From NCBI GenBank assembly GCA_025936205.1, contig JAICTU010000195.1, forward strand, positions 1 through 15,534: a DNA stretch of 15,534 nt, read 5' to 3'. A model generated the notes under the pieces. That model had not been told where the DNA came from. It searched no databases and saw only the letters and a list, made by a program, of their open reading frames with translations. Shown here piece after piece: positions 6,916 through 13,664 of the stretch; position 1 is the first letter of the stretch, and each line of letters starts with the position of its first letter. A program made the translations under genes and the position numbers. The DNA comes from Polyangiaceae bacterium (GTDB taxonomy: Bacteria; Myxococcota; Polyangia; Polyangiales; Polyangiaceae).

Positions 6916-7032
6916 ATGCGCACGAACACCCAGACAGAGCAGACCAGATTGCAACCGCAACCGTGGGCCAAGCCTCGCTTCGTCGAGTTGCGGCTCGGCT
7001 TCGAAGTGACCTTGTATTCCGGTTATCGGTGA
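6916..7032 (+). CDS. pqqA: PqqA, PQQ precursor peptide
   Basis: 38-residue peptide whose C-terminal half, W17-AKPRFVELRLGFEVTLYSGYR, is a clear PqqA core. Glu30 and Tyr34, in the invariant spacing E-V-T-x-Y, are the two residues that are cross-linked and become the PQQ skeleton in the known pathway, by PqqE with the chaperone PqqD. The start is supported by AGGAGA at 6901-6906, about 9 nt upstream. The peptide is longer at its N-terminus than the usual 22-29 residues because of a Gln/Thr-rich leader. A strong hairpin follows the stop, then a pqqE remnant. Divergent from the operon encoding the PQQ enzyme XoxF. The gene itself shows no damage. Confidence 0.92.
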   Translation: MRTNTQTEQTRLQPQPWAKPRFVELRLGFEVTLYSGYR

Positions 7033-7039
7033 GGATCAG

Positions 7040-7071
7040 GGCAGGCCCCGCATCAGCGGGGCCTGCCTCTT
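7040..7071 (+). terminator. Strong hairpin between pqqA and the pqqE remnant (terminator/attenuator)
   Basis: A perfect 12-bp stem, GGCAGGCCCCGC (7040-7051) with GCGGGGCCTGCC (7056-7067), loop ATCA, followed by TCTTTA. The U-tract is short. In the pqq setting a hairpin after pqqA plausibly makes the peptide transcript more abundant than the downstream enzyme message, or protects its 3' end. Confidence 0.65.
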
Positions 7072-7089
7072 TATAGAGGAGGATCAGCG

Positions 7090-7759
7090 ATGAGCACCGC
7101 CTCTGCGCCCGTCGCACCTTTGCCGCTGTGGTTGAACGCGGAGCTCACCCTACGGACGAGTGGTGCTCGGTGTTGCGGCAGGCGCGTGAGCTGGGAACCG
7201 AGCGGCTCAGGGCAGCGGGCTTACACCACATTCAGTTGTTGTTTCAGGATTCCACGCGCGAGCTGAACGACTTCCTGTCGAGCACTCGCACCTTCGAGCT
7301 GAAGCGACGCGTTGCACAGCTAGTGAAGCAGTACGACTGCCCTGGTCGATATTGATCCGGCGCAGCACGACGTTCATCACGATCGCGGGCGCAAAGCTCG
7401 CACATGAAGATCTACTTCGTGGTGCCCGACTCTCACGCGACGCGCCCGAAGCGTTGTGTGAACGGCTGGGAAACTACCTTTTTGAATATTGCTCCGGACG
7501 GAGTCGCGTTGCCCTGCCACGAAGCAAGGATGCGCGAGCCCTGCCGCTCTTGTCCGGAAAAGTGGAAAGATCTGGGCGGCTGCCGCTGCCAGGCGTATCT
7601 GCTCGCGGGCGATGCGACGAATGCAGCTCCCGTCTGCGACCTTTCGCGGAGCATGCGCGCATCACGCAGGCAGAGGCGGCCTCGCGCGGACGTCGCTCGC
7701 TGCCGTTGTTGTTTCGGAGTGACGAGAATTCTCGGCGGCTGCTCGCCGCACGCGATTGA
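7090..7759 (+). pseudogene. pqqE: pqqE remnant (PqqA radical-SAM peptide cyclase) with several internal deletions
   Basis: Pieces of PqqE in correct order. The intact start (ribosome-binding site GAGGAGG just upstream) reads MSTASAPVAPLPLWLNAELTLR, frame 1; this frame stops at 7264-7266. Frame 3 continues with TDEWCSVLRQARELG, then RAAGLHHIQLLFQDS and FELKRRVAQLVKQYDCP, to a stop at 7353-7355. The same frame resumes near 7404 with [49 protein letters not shown] and [14 protein letters not shown] frameshift near 7640-7650 (frame 2) then gives [13 protein letters not shown]...ENSRRLL and the natural end at 7757-7759. Missing blocks: the radical-SAM CxxxCxxC segment, the SGGEP segment through the NLITSG region, a large central block, and the segment before EPCRSC. 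The span is about 670 bp where an intact gene needs roughly 1,100. The SPASM-type cysteines survive but the SAM cluster site does not, so it cannot be an active PqqE. Confidence 0.87.
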
Positions 7760-7880
7760 CAATCCGTCGCAAAAAACACCTCTCACCGAGAGGCTCTGCG
7801 AGTCGCGCGATCTGTTATGTTCGCCGCGGGCGGCGGGGCAGGCAGCGCTTCGCTGCCGTCGGATCGTGAACGGAGCTCGC

Positions 7881-8705
7881 ATGCATCTCGAAGGCATTGT
7901 TGGGAGTGGGCGCTGGTGCGCGGCGCTGCTGGTGCTGGCGGTCTGCGGAGCCGAGGCGCATGCCTGGGCGCAGGACGATCGCGGAGCAGGAACGGGGTCG
8001 TCCGCGCCGGCTTCCGCGCAGCAGTCTGCGTCCGCAGGAGCGTTTTCCAACTGGACGACGACCGCCCGCAGCGACACGCAACGCGCGACGGCGCGAGTGA
8101 CGGGTGGCTACGACGGCGCCGGCAAGGGAGCGACCTTCGACAGCGGCGCAGAGGTACAGCTGGCGAACCGACTCTCCGTGCGTGCTACCGGCAGTGCTTC
8201 ATCCGCCAGCTCTTCCTCGAGCAGTCGCGGCCTCGGGTTGCGCTTCGAGGGCAAGATTGACGCGCTCCGCCAGGAGCAGAACGGCGTCGATCTCGCATTT
8301 GCCGGCGGCTACGAGTCGCGCGGCTTCAACGAAGTGCCGGCGGTGGCGGGCACGTTGGCGCTGGGGCGCAGCCTGGGCAAGCTTCAGCTCCTGGCCAACG
8401 TCGGCTACGCGCGCGGGCTCGAAGACGCGGAGCAATATGGCAGCGCGGGATTGGCTGGCATCTACCAGGCGAGCCAGCAATTGCAGCTCGGGCTGGACTC
8501 TCGCCTGCGCGTGGACCTGGAGCGGAACGACGACGAGCCGCCCGGTGAACGGGAGTGGGAGTTACTGGCGGGGCCCACGGTCACGTTCACGATGGGCTCC
8601 TTTGCCGTGATCGGGGGCACGGGTCTGGCCGTCAACCAGTTGCGGCTACAGCCGGGGCTCAACGTGGGCGCCATCGGCTACCTGGGCCTGGGCGCGGCGT
8701 TTTGA
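7881..8705 (+). CDS. Predicted beta-barrel outer-membrane protein
   Basis: 274 residues from ATG 7881, chosen because it gives a good signal peptide ([21 protein letters not shown], cleavage about residue 30); CGGAGC at 7871-7876 could be its ribosome-binding site. After a Gly/Ser/Ala-rich linker the protein alternates polar and non-polar residues in strand-length units (e.g. [61 protein letters not shown]) with Gly/aromatic strand ends, and it finishes in a phenylalanine (GLGAAF), a usual barrel-assembly signal. No specific family was recognised. It directly follows the pqqE remnant but has no evident link to PQQ. A Ser-rich run (SSASSSSSS) lies in one early loop. Confidence 0.7.
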   Translation: MHLEGIVGSGRWCAALLVLAVCGAEAHAWAQDDRGAGTGSSAPASAQQSASAGAFSNWTTTARSDTQRATARVTGGYDGAGKGATFDSGAEVQLANRLSVRATGSASSASSSSSSRGLGLRFEGKIDALRQEQNGVDLAFAGGYESRGFNEVPAVAGTLALGRSLGKLQLLANVGYARGLEDAEQYGSAGLAGIYQASQQLQLGLDSRLRVDLERNDDEPPGEREWELLAGPTVTFTMGSFAVIGGTGLAVNQLRLQPGLNVGAIGYLGLGAAF

Positions 8706-8728
8706 CGGCACAATTTTGGAGGTGAGCG

Positions 8729-9160
8729 ATGGCGAGAGTCGATGAGATGCAGGCGTTGGCGGCTTCAGCGGACGAGGTGTGGCGGCTGATCGGTGGATAC
8801 AACACATTGTCGGAATGGCATCCGGCAGTGGAACGGAGCGTGCTGGAAGACGGCGGCAGGATGCGGCGCCTGTCCTTGCGCGGGGGCGGTGGCTTGCTGG
8901 AGCGGCTGCATGCGTTCAGCGAGCGGGAGCGGAACTACGCTTATACGATCGAAGAGGGCCCGCTGCCCGTCGCCAGCTATCGTTCCACGATCAGCGTGCG
9001 GGATCGAGGCCCTGCTCGGGGCTGTGAGGTGTACTGGTCGGGCGAGTTCACGCCGTCGGGGGCCACCGAGGCAGACGCCATCGGCGTGATCCGCGGCATC
9101 TATCGCGCGGGGCTCGACACGCTGGCAAAGCGCTTCGGCGATGGCAAGCAGGGCAACTAA
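8729..9160 (+). CDS. SRPBCC-family (START-like/polyketide cyclase fold) protein
   Basis: 143 residues, ATG with GGAGGTG about 5-8 nt upstream. The sequence follows the small helix-grip pattern: an opening strand (VDEMQALAAS), the ADEVWRLIGGYNTLSEWHPAVERS segment (the family's typical xxVWxxLxxxxxxxxWxP motif), a central glycine-rich stretch (LRGGGGLLERLHAFSE), the Y-T-I-E-E-G-P-L-P-V-x-x-Y strand, then VYWSGEFTPSGAT and a long C-terminal helix (GVIRGIYRAGLDTLAKRFG). Such proteins bind small hydrophobic ligands in a cavity; the ligand cannot be told from sequence. It lies 23 bp after the outer-membrane protein gene and may be co-transcribed with it. No signal peptide, so cytoplasmic. Confidence 0.82.
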   Translation: MARVDEMQALAASADEVWRLIGGYNTLSEWHPAVERSVLEDGGRMRRLSLRGGGGLLERLHAFSERERNYAYTIEEGPLPVASYRSTISVRDRGPARGCEVYWSGEFTPSGATEADAIGVIRGIYRAGLDTLAKRFGDGKQGN

Positions 9161-9351
9161 GAGCGAGGGGGAGGGAGCCCGGCGAGGATGAGATCGATGC
9201 CGGCGAGGAATTCGGCGGGGTGGTCGTGCTCCTCCGGAGCGCAAAGGCCGCCGTCGAGGCCGCAGAAACCCACGCGCTCTGCTTCCACGACAACGCGCGG
9301 CACGGCCTGATCGACTTCCTGACCGGCTAGGTCGCATCTCGCAGGTAGCAT
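9157..9351 (-). pseudogene. Possible TetR-type regulator C-terminal remnant
   Basis: A short minus-strand frame ends in EEHDHPAEFLAGIDLILAGL, which resembles the closing helix of many TetR-family ligand-binding domains (pattern FxxGLDLILxGL). No helix-turn-helix region is found upstream in this or another frame before 9430, so at best it is a leftover. The surrounding stretch (9161-9439) has no other convincing gene; it also contains a 6-bp stem (GGCCCG-ACG-CGGGCC, 9355-9369). It could equally be a chance frame in GC-rich DNA. Confidence 0.28.
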
Positions 9352-9429
9352 TGTGGCCCGACGCGGGCCGGTTCATTGACGCGCGGGAGAACGTCGATAC
9401 GATTGACGTAGGCCGACTGGGCAACTAGC

Positions 9430-9453
9430 GTCCCCGCGCATGCACGCGGGGAC
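9430..9453. repeat. 9-bp stem inverted repeat around the zinc-ribbon gene start
   Basis: GTCCCCGCG (9430-9438) and CGCGGGGAC (9445-9453) pair perfectly around the loop CATGCA. The loop contains the first ATG (9440) of the downstream reading frame. There is no U-tract on either side, so it is not a classic terminator. It could mask the start codon, or show that the true start is further downstream. Confidence 0.6.
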
Positions 9454-9796
9454 TCTTCCAATCAGCACCACCCTTGTTGCAGCGCTGCTTCAGACGCCGC
9501 GCAGCCAGAGCGACGCTGAAGCGCTGGGGTGTTTGACCTGCGGGGGATTCTTCATCGCAATGGGGATTGCGATCGCCGTCGCCAACATCGTGATGCTGGT
9601 GTGGGTCGCGCGCGATGCCAAGAGCCGGGGCATGGACGGGGCGGTGCTGTGGGTGCTGCTCGTCTTCTTCACGGGGCCTCTCGGACTGATCATTTACTTC
9701 TTCTCGCGCCCCACCGGCGCGCTGAGGTCGTGCCCCAGCTGTCAAAACAAGAGGCTGGAGGCGAGCGCGAAGTGTCCGCACTGCGGAAACGCCTGA
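9440..9796 (+). CDS. Two-TM membrane protein with C-terminal zinc ribbon (PLDc_N-like)
   Basis: 118 residues if the first ATG is used. Two hydrophobic helices (about 36-57, FFIAMGIAIAVANIVMLVWVA, and 68-88, AVLWVLLVFFTGPLGLIIYFF) are joined by RDAKSRGMDG. This helix-loop-helix is like the PLDc_N-type membrane anchor seen on many small proteins. The C-terminus is a zinc ribbon: CPSC at 98-101 and CPHC at 112-115; an extra CLTC sits at 31-34. The start is uncertain: ATG 9440 lies in a hairpin loop and lacks a clear ribosome-binding site; ATG 9560 is an alternative that begins right in helix 1. The end overlaps the yidD start by 25 bp, so the two genes are probably translated together at the membrane. 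Function unknown. Confidence 0.72.
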   Translation: MHAGTLPISTTLVAALLQTPRSQSDAEALGCLTCGGFFIAMGIAIAVANIVMLVWVARDAKSRGMDGAVLWVLLVFFTGPLGLIIYFFSRPTGALRSCPSCQNKRLEASAKCPHCGNA

Positions 9797-10116
9797 AGCG
9801 CCCGGAGACGTGGTTGTGCGGCGTGCTCGGCGGCGTTCTCGGCGTCGTTCTCGCCGGTGCGCTGGATGCTGCGCGCGCGCCCGATGCGCAGCTCAGCGTG
9901 CGCCTCTGGTGCGAGGGGATCGGGGCGTACCGGAGCTGGGTGAAGCCGCTGCTCGCAGGCCATGTTCGCTGTCGCTTCGTCCCCAGCTGTTCGGAGTACT
10001 CCGAACAGGCCGTTCACCGCTTCGGCATCGTTCGAGGTGTGGCGCTCACGGTCGAGCGGCTGCGCCGATGTAACGGAAGTCAGCCGCCCGCCAGTCCCGA
10101 TCCTGTACCCAGCTAG
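9772..10116 (+). CDS. yidD: YidD, membrane protein insertion efficiency factor
   Basis: 114 residues from a GTG at 9772, with GGAGG about 10 nt upstream. An N-terminal hydrophobic helix (WLCGVLGGVLGVVLAGAL, about 14-31) precedes the YidD core: YRSWVKPLLAGHVRCRFVPS, then CSEYSEQAVHRFGIVRG and VERLRRC, including the family signature CRFxPxCSEY and the third conserved Cys in RLxRC. YidD is a small membrane-associated protein that aids YidC-dependent insertion. Most YidD proteins are shorter (about 70-90 residues), lack this long N-terminal helix and sit beside rnpA-yidC; here the gene is isolated from that cluster and overlaps a zinc-ribbon membrane protein, so this may be a second, diverged copy. 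It is convergent with hsp20, with one base between the genes. Confidence 0.88.
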   Translation: MSALRKRLKRPETWLCGVLGGVLGVVLAGALDAARAPDAQLSVRLWCEGIGAYRSWVKPLLAGHVRCRFVPSCSEYSEQAVHRFGIVRGVALTVERLRRCNGSQPPASPDPVPS

Positions 10117-10117
10117 C

Positions 10118-10735
10118 TCAGTGTAGAGTGCCCTCCCGCACTTCGATGCGCCGGCTCTGACCTTGCTCGCCGCCGGGCGCCTCCATCTCGATCTCGAGCA
10201 CGCCGTTTTCGAACGTCGCCGAGGCGGTGTCGGGCCTCGCTCCATCCGGAAGGCGCAGGTTGCGGCAGAAGCTCCCGTAGCTGCGCTCGGCTCGGTAGTA
10301 GCGGCCTTCGCGATGCTCCCCTTGGCTGCGGCGCTGGCCCGAGATGCTGAGCTCGTTGCCCCGCACCTCCACCGCGATGTCGTCTTTCTGGAGGCCGGGA
10401 AGATCAATGCGAACGGCCAGCTTGTCTCCGCGATGCTGGACCTCCAGCTGGGGCCAGAAGGCACGAGGCCCGACCCCCATCGAACGGCTCGCCGTGTCGG
10501 ACCAATTGGTCCAGGGAAAGAGGCTGGGACCAAAGAAGTTGGCCACGACGCGATCGAACCATCGGTTCATGTCCGAGCTGAATGCTCCCAGGGCAGAGAA
10601 TGGTTCGTACGCGGCGCGCTCCATCGAGGAACGCCTCGAGGCTCGCTCGCGGTCGTCCGACCTCGAGTCATTGGCGTAGCTTTGGTCTGAGCCCTGTGGC
10701 CTTTCGAGATTCTGCTCTTGTTCCGACATCGACAT
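10118..10735 (-). CDS. Hsp20 family small heat-shock chaperone
   Basis: 205 residues from the ATG at 10735, supported by AGGAGGG 5-6 nt upstream; a second in-frame ATG six bases on is possible. A disordered, charged N-terminus (residues about 1-45, rich in Glu, Gln, Ser, Arg) leads to an amphipathic segment (FSALGAFSSDMNRWFDRVV) and then the alpha-crystallin domain, from FWPQLEVQHRGDKLAVRIDL through LPGLQKDDIAVEVRGNELSI, ending FENGVLEIEMEAP. The closing RIEV provides an I-x-V assembly motif. It binds unfolding proteins without ATP and forms large oligomers. It is divergent from the PHA depolymerase gene; the shared 200-bp upstream region has an inverted repeat in its leader. No CIRCE element was seen. 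Confidence 0.93.
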   Translation of the reverse strand: MSMSEQEQNLERPQGSDQSYANDSRSDDRERASRRSSMERAAYEPFSALGAFSSDMNRWFDRVVANFFGPSLFPWTNWSDTASRSMGVGPRAFWPQLEVQHRGDKLAVRIDLPGLQKDDIAVEVRGNELSISGQRRSQGEHREGRYYRAERSYGSFCRNLRLPDGARPDTASATFENGVLEIEMEAPGGEQGQSRRIEVREGTLH

Positions 10736-10764
10736 GGGATTCCCTCCTGTTTCCTTGCGGCTCT

Positions 10765-10781
10765 CTGCTTCTGCGAAGCAG
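10765..10781. promoter_or_regulatory. Inverted repeat in the hsp20 leader
   Basis: CTGCTTC-TGC-GAAGCAG: a perfect 7-bp stem with a 3-nt loop, about 30 nt upstream of the hsp20 start on the minus strand. As RNA it would be a compact leader hairpin; as DNA it could be a small operator. It is not the CIRCE sequence. Function is unproven. Confidence 0.35.
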
Positions 10782-10935
10782 GCCCCTTCGAGGTTGCGAG
10801 GGCGGAGCGTGTGCAAGACACGTACCGAGCTTTTTTGCTGCTGGCTCGTGACTTGCACCCTTCGATGTTTCAGTTCCTGCCCCGAGAGCTCTTTACCAGC
10901 GCGCCTCGCCGTGACGTTCGCGCGCGCCCGTTCCC

Positions 10936-12216
10936 ATGCCGCCGGAGATGTTCTACCAACTGTACGAGGCCAACCGCGCGCTGCTGCGGCCTTTCGCCGA
11001 GCTCGCGCACGCCGGCGCGCGGGCGCTTTCAGGGCCGAATAGCTGGTACGGAGCGTTGCCCGGAGCGTCCGTCATGGCGGCGTGGCTCGAGCTTCTGTAT
11101 CGATTGGGCAAGGACTATCCCCGGCCGGAGTTCGCCATCGAGGTGGCCCAGGTACGGGATGCGCAGGTGAGGGTGATCGAGCAGGTCGTCCTGCGCAGGC
11201 CGTTCTGCCGTTTGTTGCACTTCCAGCGCAGCAGCGACGAGCAGCAGGTACAGAACTTGTTGGAGCGCAGCCCCAGAGTGCTCGTTGTTGCTCCGCTCTC
11301 CGGTCACCACGCGACATTGTTGCGTGACACGGTCCGAACGCTGCTTTCCGATCACGACGTGTACATCACGGATTGGGTGAATGCGCGCCTGGTGCCGCTC
11401 GATCAGGGCCCCTTTTCACTGGCTGACTACGTCGGCTACGTGCGCGATTTCATCCGCTCGATCGGCGCTGAGCGGCTGCATGTCATGTCCGTTTGCCAGC
11501 CCTGCGTGCCGGTGCTCGGCGCCGTCTCCCTGATGGCGAGCGCCGGCGAGAGCGTGCCGCGCAGCCTCACGATGATGGGTGGGCCGATCGATGCCCGCAA
11601 CAACCCCACCCAGGTCAATCAGCTGGCGAGAACGAAGTCGCTGGAATGGTTTGAGCGCAATCTCCTGCAAAAAGTGCCCGCCAACTACCCCGGCTACGGG
11701 CGTCGAGTCTACCCGGGCTACCTGCAGTATGCCGGGTTTGTCGCGATGAATCCTGGTCATCACATGAAATCGCACTGGGACTTCTTTGGACACCTGGTTC
11801 GAGGCGATCTCGAAGATGCGAATACTCACCGGCGCTTTTACGACGAGTACAACGCCGTGCTCGACATGCCGGGTGAGTACTACCTCGACTGTGTTCGCAT
11901 CGTGTTCCAGGAATACCTGCTGCCTCGCGGACTCTGGCGGATCGAAGGCAACCTGGTCGAGCCGGCCGCGCTGAAGGACACCGCGCTGCTCACCGTCGAG
12001 GGAGAGCTCGATGACATCTCCGGCCGCGATCAGACGCGCGCGGCCCACCAGCTGTGCACGAACATCCCCGCCGAGCGGAAGCAGGAGTTCCTGGTCGAGG
12101 GCACCGGTCACTATGGCATCTTCAGTGGTCGGCGCTGGCGCGAACGCGTCTACCCGGTCGTGCGCGACTTCATTCAGCGCGCCGCCGGCACGCTGGCGGG
12201 CCGCGCCGGCGGATGA
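10936..12216 (+). CDS. phaZ: Intracellular polyhydroxyalkanoate (PHB) depolymerase
   Basis: 426 residues, no signal peptide. It degrades storage polyester inside the cell to hydroxyacids. The alpha/beta-hydrolase core shows VLVVAPLSGHHATLLRDTVR, VYITDWVNARLVPLDQGPFS, a nucleophile elbow HVMSVCQPCVPVLGAVSLMA with Cys187 as nucleophile (this PhaZ group uses Cys rather than Ser), TMMGGPIDARNNPT, acid Asp359/Asp360 in EGELDDISG and His392 in GTGHYGIFSG. Length matches the characterised Cupriavidus-type enzymes (about 420). ATG 10936 and ATG 10948 are both possible; neither has a well-placed ribosome-binding site. Divergent from hsp20; small heat-shock proteins are known to associate with PHA granules in some bacteria, so the pairing may be functional (inference). 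An 8-bp inverted repeat follows the stop. Confidence 0.93.
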   Translation: MPPEMFYQLYEANRALLRPFAELAHAGARALSGPNSWYGALPGASVMAAWLELLYRLGKDYPRPEFAIEVAQVRDAQVRVIEQVVLRRPFCRLLHFQRSSDEQQVQNLLERSPRVLVVAPLSGHHATLLRDTVRTLLSDHDVYITDWVNARLVPLDQGPFSLADYVGYVRDFIRSIGAERLHVMSVCQPCVPVLGAVSLMASAGESVPRSLTMMGGPIDARNNPTQVNQLARTKSLEWFERNLLQKVPANYPGYGRRVYPGYLQYAGFVAMNPGHHMKSHWDFFGHLVRGDLEDANTHRRFYDEYNAVLDMPGEYYLDCVRIVFQEYLLPRGLWRIEGNLVEPAALKDTALLTVEGELDDISGRDQTRAAHQLCTNIPAERKQEFLVEGTGHYGIFSGRRWRERVYPVVRDFIQRAAGTLAGRAGG

Positions 12217-12220
12217 GCGC

Positions 12221-12259
12221 CGAGGCGAAGTGTCCCGCTGCGTCGAGCTTGTCGCCTCG
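12221..12259 (+). terminator. Possible terminator/stem after phaZ
   Basis: CGAGGCGA (12221-12228) pairs perfectly with TCGCCTCG (12252-12259) across a 23-nt loop, starting 5 nt after the phaZ stop. No U-tract follows, so any termination would need Rho. A second small stem (GAGCG-CGTT-CGCTC, about 12296-12309) lies before the next ribosome-binding site. Confidence 0.35.
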
Positions 12260-12328
12260 AGCGGACCTGGCCCCAGTCTCGCATGAGGTGGTTCGAGCGC
12301 GTTCGCTCTCTCTGATGGGAGGTCAGCT

Positions 12329-12715
12329 ATGAACAAGTCACCCGGACATCGACAACATCCCGAACACAAGGTGCGCGAGGAACATCTCGGCCAGCGGATA
12401 CAGGTCGAGATCAACGGCGAAACCATCGCGGACTCCAGCGACGTGATCCGAGTCGATGAAGACGGTAGTCCCGCTCGCTACTACTTTCCTCGAGGCGATG
12501 TGGCCCAGGATCATCTGCAGCGCTCCGACACGACGACGAAGTGCCCGTTCAAGGGCACCGCACACTACTTCAATCTCACGGCAGGCGGGCAGCGCTTCGA
12601 AGACGCGATCTGGTCCTACGAAGAGCCGTATGAGGAGCACCAGGCGCTGAAGAATCGGCTGGCCTTCTACGACGACAAACTACCCGCCATCCGGATCCTG
12701 AGAGGCGCAGCATGA
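12329..12715 (+). CDS. DUF427 domain protein
   Basis: 128 residues; GGGAGGTC lies 5-12 nt before the ATG. The DUF427 pattern is clear: an opening strand RIQVEINGETIADSSDVIRV, then the invariant-like RYYFPRGDV, SDTTTKCPFKGTAHYFNLTA, EDAIWSYEEP and a closing LAFYDDKL. The domain is a small beta-tent fold found across bacteria and fungi, of unknown biochemical function, sometimes linked to nucleotidyltransferase-like folds by name only. The stop overlaps the start of the membrane-protein gene downstream (ATGA), so the two are translationally coupled. No signal or TM segment; cytoplasmic. Confidence 0.88.
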   Translation: MNKSPGHRQHPEHKVREEHLGQRIQVEINGETIADSSDVIRVDEDGSPARYYFPRGDVAQDHLQRSDTTTKCPFKGTAHYFNLTAGGQRFEDAIWSYEEPYEEHQALKNRLAFYDDKLPAIRILRGAA

Positions 12716-13608
12716 CCCTACAGCACGACGAGCGTGACCCCCTCTCCGTCCGACCGCAGATTGCAGAGCCGCCCTGGCGCCTCAGCTGGCCCGCGGTATT
12801 CGCTGGCAGCGTGCTCAGCCTGGGCATCTGGCTGTTGCTCTATTTGCTCGGCTTGGGCGTGGGCCTGACCGTGATCGACCCCGACAACCCCGGCTCTCTG
12901 CATGGAGCCGGAATGACCACCGGCATCTGGTCCTTGATCGTCCCGATCGTGGCCCTGTTCGTGGGCGGGCTGGCCGCCGCCAAAGTGGGCGGCGCGATGA
13001 CCCGTACGGCCGCGGCGATCCAGGGCGGCGTGTTGTGGTCTCTGGCGAGCATCGCCTCGATGGTCGCGCTGGTCTCGCTGATGGCGTCGCTGATCGGAGG
13101 CGCGGTCCGGCTCGGAGCCGGTGCGGGCGTGGGCGGGATCGCGAGCTCGGTGGCTCCGAGGGCAGTGAACCAAGTTAGCGCCCAGGAGCTGCTGGGACCG
13201 ATCAACGATCGCTTGCAGGCCTCGGGCAATCCGCCGATCAGCGCCGAGCAGATGAGTGCTGCGTTTCAGGTGGTGATGGAGAGCACGATTCGCAATGGAG
13301 GCGTGGCGCGGGAGGCTCTGGTCCGCGCCTTGACCGACTCCACAGCGCTCAGCTCCGAGCAGGCCCAGGCCATCGCGGACTCGCTCGAGCGACGGCTGGA
13401 TCGCACCCCGAGCGGAGCTCATGCCGAGACGGCTGCTTTGCGCGCGGCGGAGAGCACGGGCAAGGGGCTGATCGGGATGTTCTTGGCCATGTTGCTCGGG
13501 CTGATTGCTGCGGTCGGGGGCAGCCTCGCCGGCATCAGTCGTGGACAGCGAGCCGTCGCGGAGCGCGTCAAGGAGCGGGCGGAAATGCTGGCTGAGCGCC
13601 ACGCCTGA
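12712..13608 (+). CDS. Four-TM PhnA-like integral membrane protein
   Basis: 298 residues. A soluble N-terminal tail ends in PPWRLSWPAVFAGSVLSLG, a phrase typical of a conserved family of small membrane proteins often named PhnA-like. Hydrophobic helices: about 27-55, 72-92 (LIVPIVALFVGGLAAAKVGG), 104-130 and 252-275 (GLIGMFLAMLLGLIAAVGGS). Between helices 3 and 4 lies a soluble segment of about 120 residues with Gln/Ser/Ala-rich helices (SAQELLGPINDRLQASGNPP; ALSSEQAQAIADSLERRL). The C-terminus is charged and helical (RAVAERVKERAEMLAERHA). Glycine-zipper-like GxxxG spacing appears in helices 2 and 4. Function is unknown; the name does not imply phosphonate metabolism. Overlaps the DUF427 gene by 4 bp. 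Confidence 0.72.
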   Translation: MTLQHDERDPLSVRPQIAEPPWRLSWPAVFAGSVLSLGIWLLLYLLGLGVGLTVIDPDNPGSLHGAGMTTGIWSLIVPIVALFVGGLAAAKVGGAMTRTAAAIQGGVLWSLASIASMVALVSLMASLIGGAVRLGAGAGVGGIASSVAPRAVNQVSAQELLGPINDRLQASGNPPISAEQMSAAFQVVMESTIRNGGVAREALVRALTDSTALSSEQAQAIADSLERRLDRTPSGAHAETAALRAAESTGKGLIGMFLAMLLGLIAAVGGSLAGISRGQRAVAERVKERAEMLAERHA

Positions 13609-13664
13609 GCTCGAAAATCACGATCGGGCTAGTTCGAAGGGGGCCGTGGCCCGTATTGTAGGCC

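Noticed and set aside
7756..7761. Perfect TTGACA box just after the pqqE remnant as a promoter for the OMP gene
   Set aside because: No acceptable -10 element 16-18 bp downstream. TATGTT at 7816 is too far away and has no -35 partner.
7404..8705. One long 433-codon reading frame joining PqqE-like residues to the outer-membrane protein
   Set aside because: It is not a real fusion. The PqqE part belongs to a broken upstream gene whose natural end lies in another frame, and the OMP has its own signal peptide starting at 7881.
10736..10935. Possible CIRCE or sigma-32 promoter for hsp20
   Set aside because: No TTAGCACTC-N9-GAGTGCTAA, and no CTTGAA/CCCCAT pair at suitable spacing on the minus strand.
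11416..12426. 336-codon minus-strand frame opposite phaZ
   Set aside because: Shadow of phaZ, whose catalytic residues are intact. No ribosome-binding site or domain in the antisense product.
12718..13602. 294-codon minus-strand frame opposite the PhnA-like membrane protein gene
   Set aside because: Gln/Arg/His-rich antisense translation. The plus-strand product has coherent TM helices and an ATGA coupling to DUF427.
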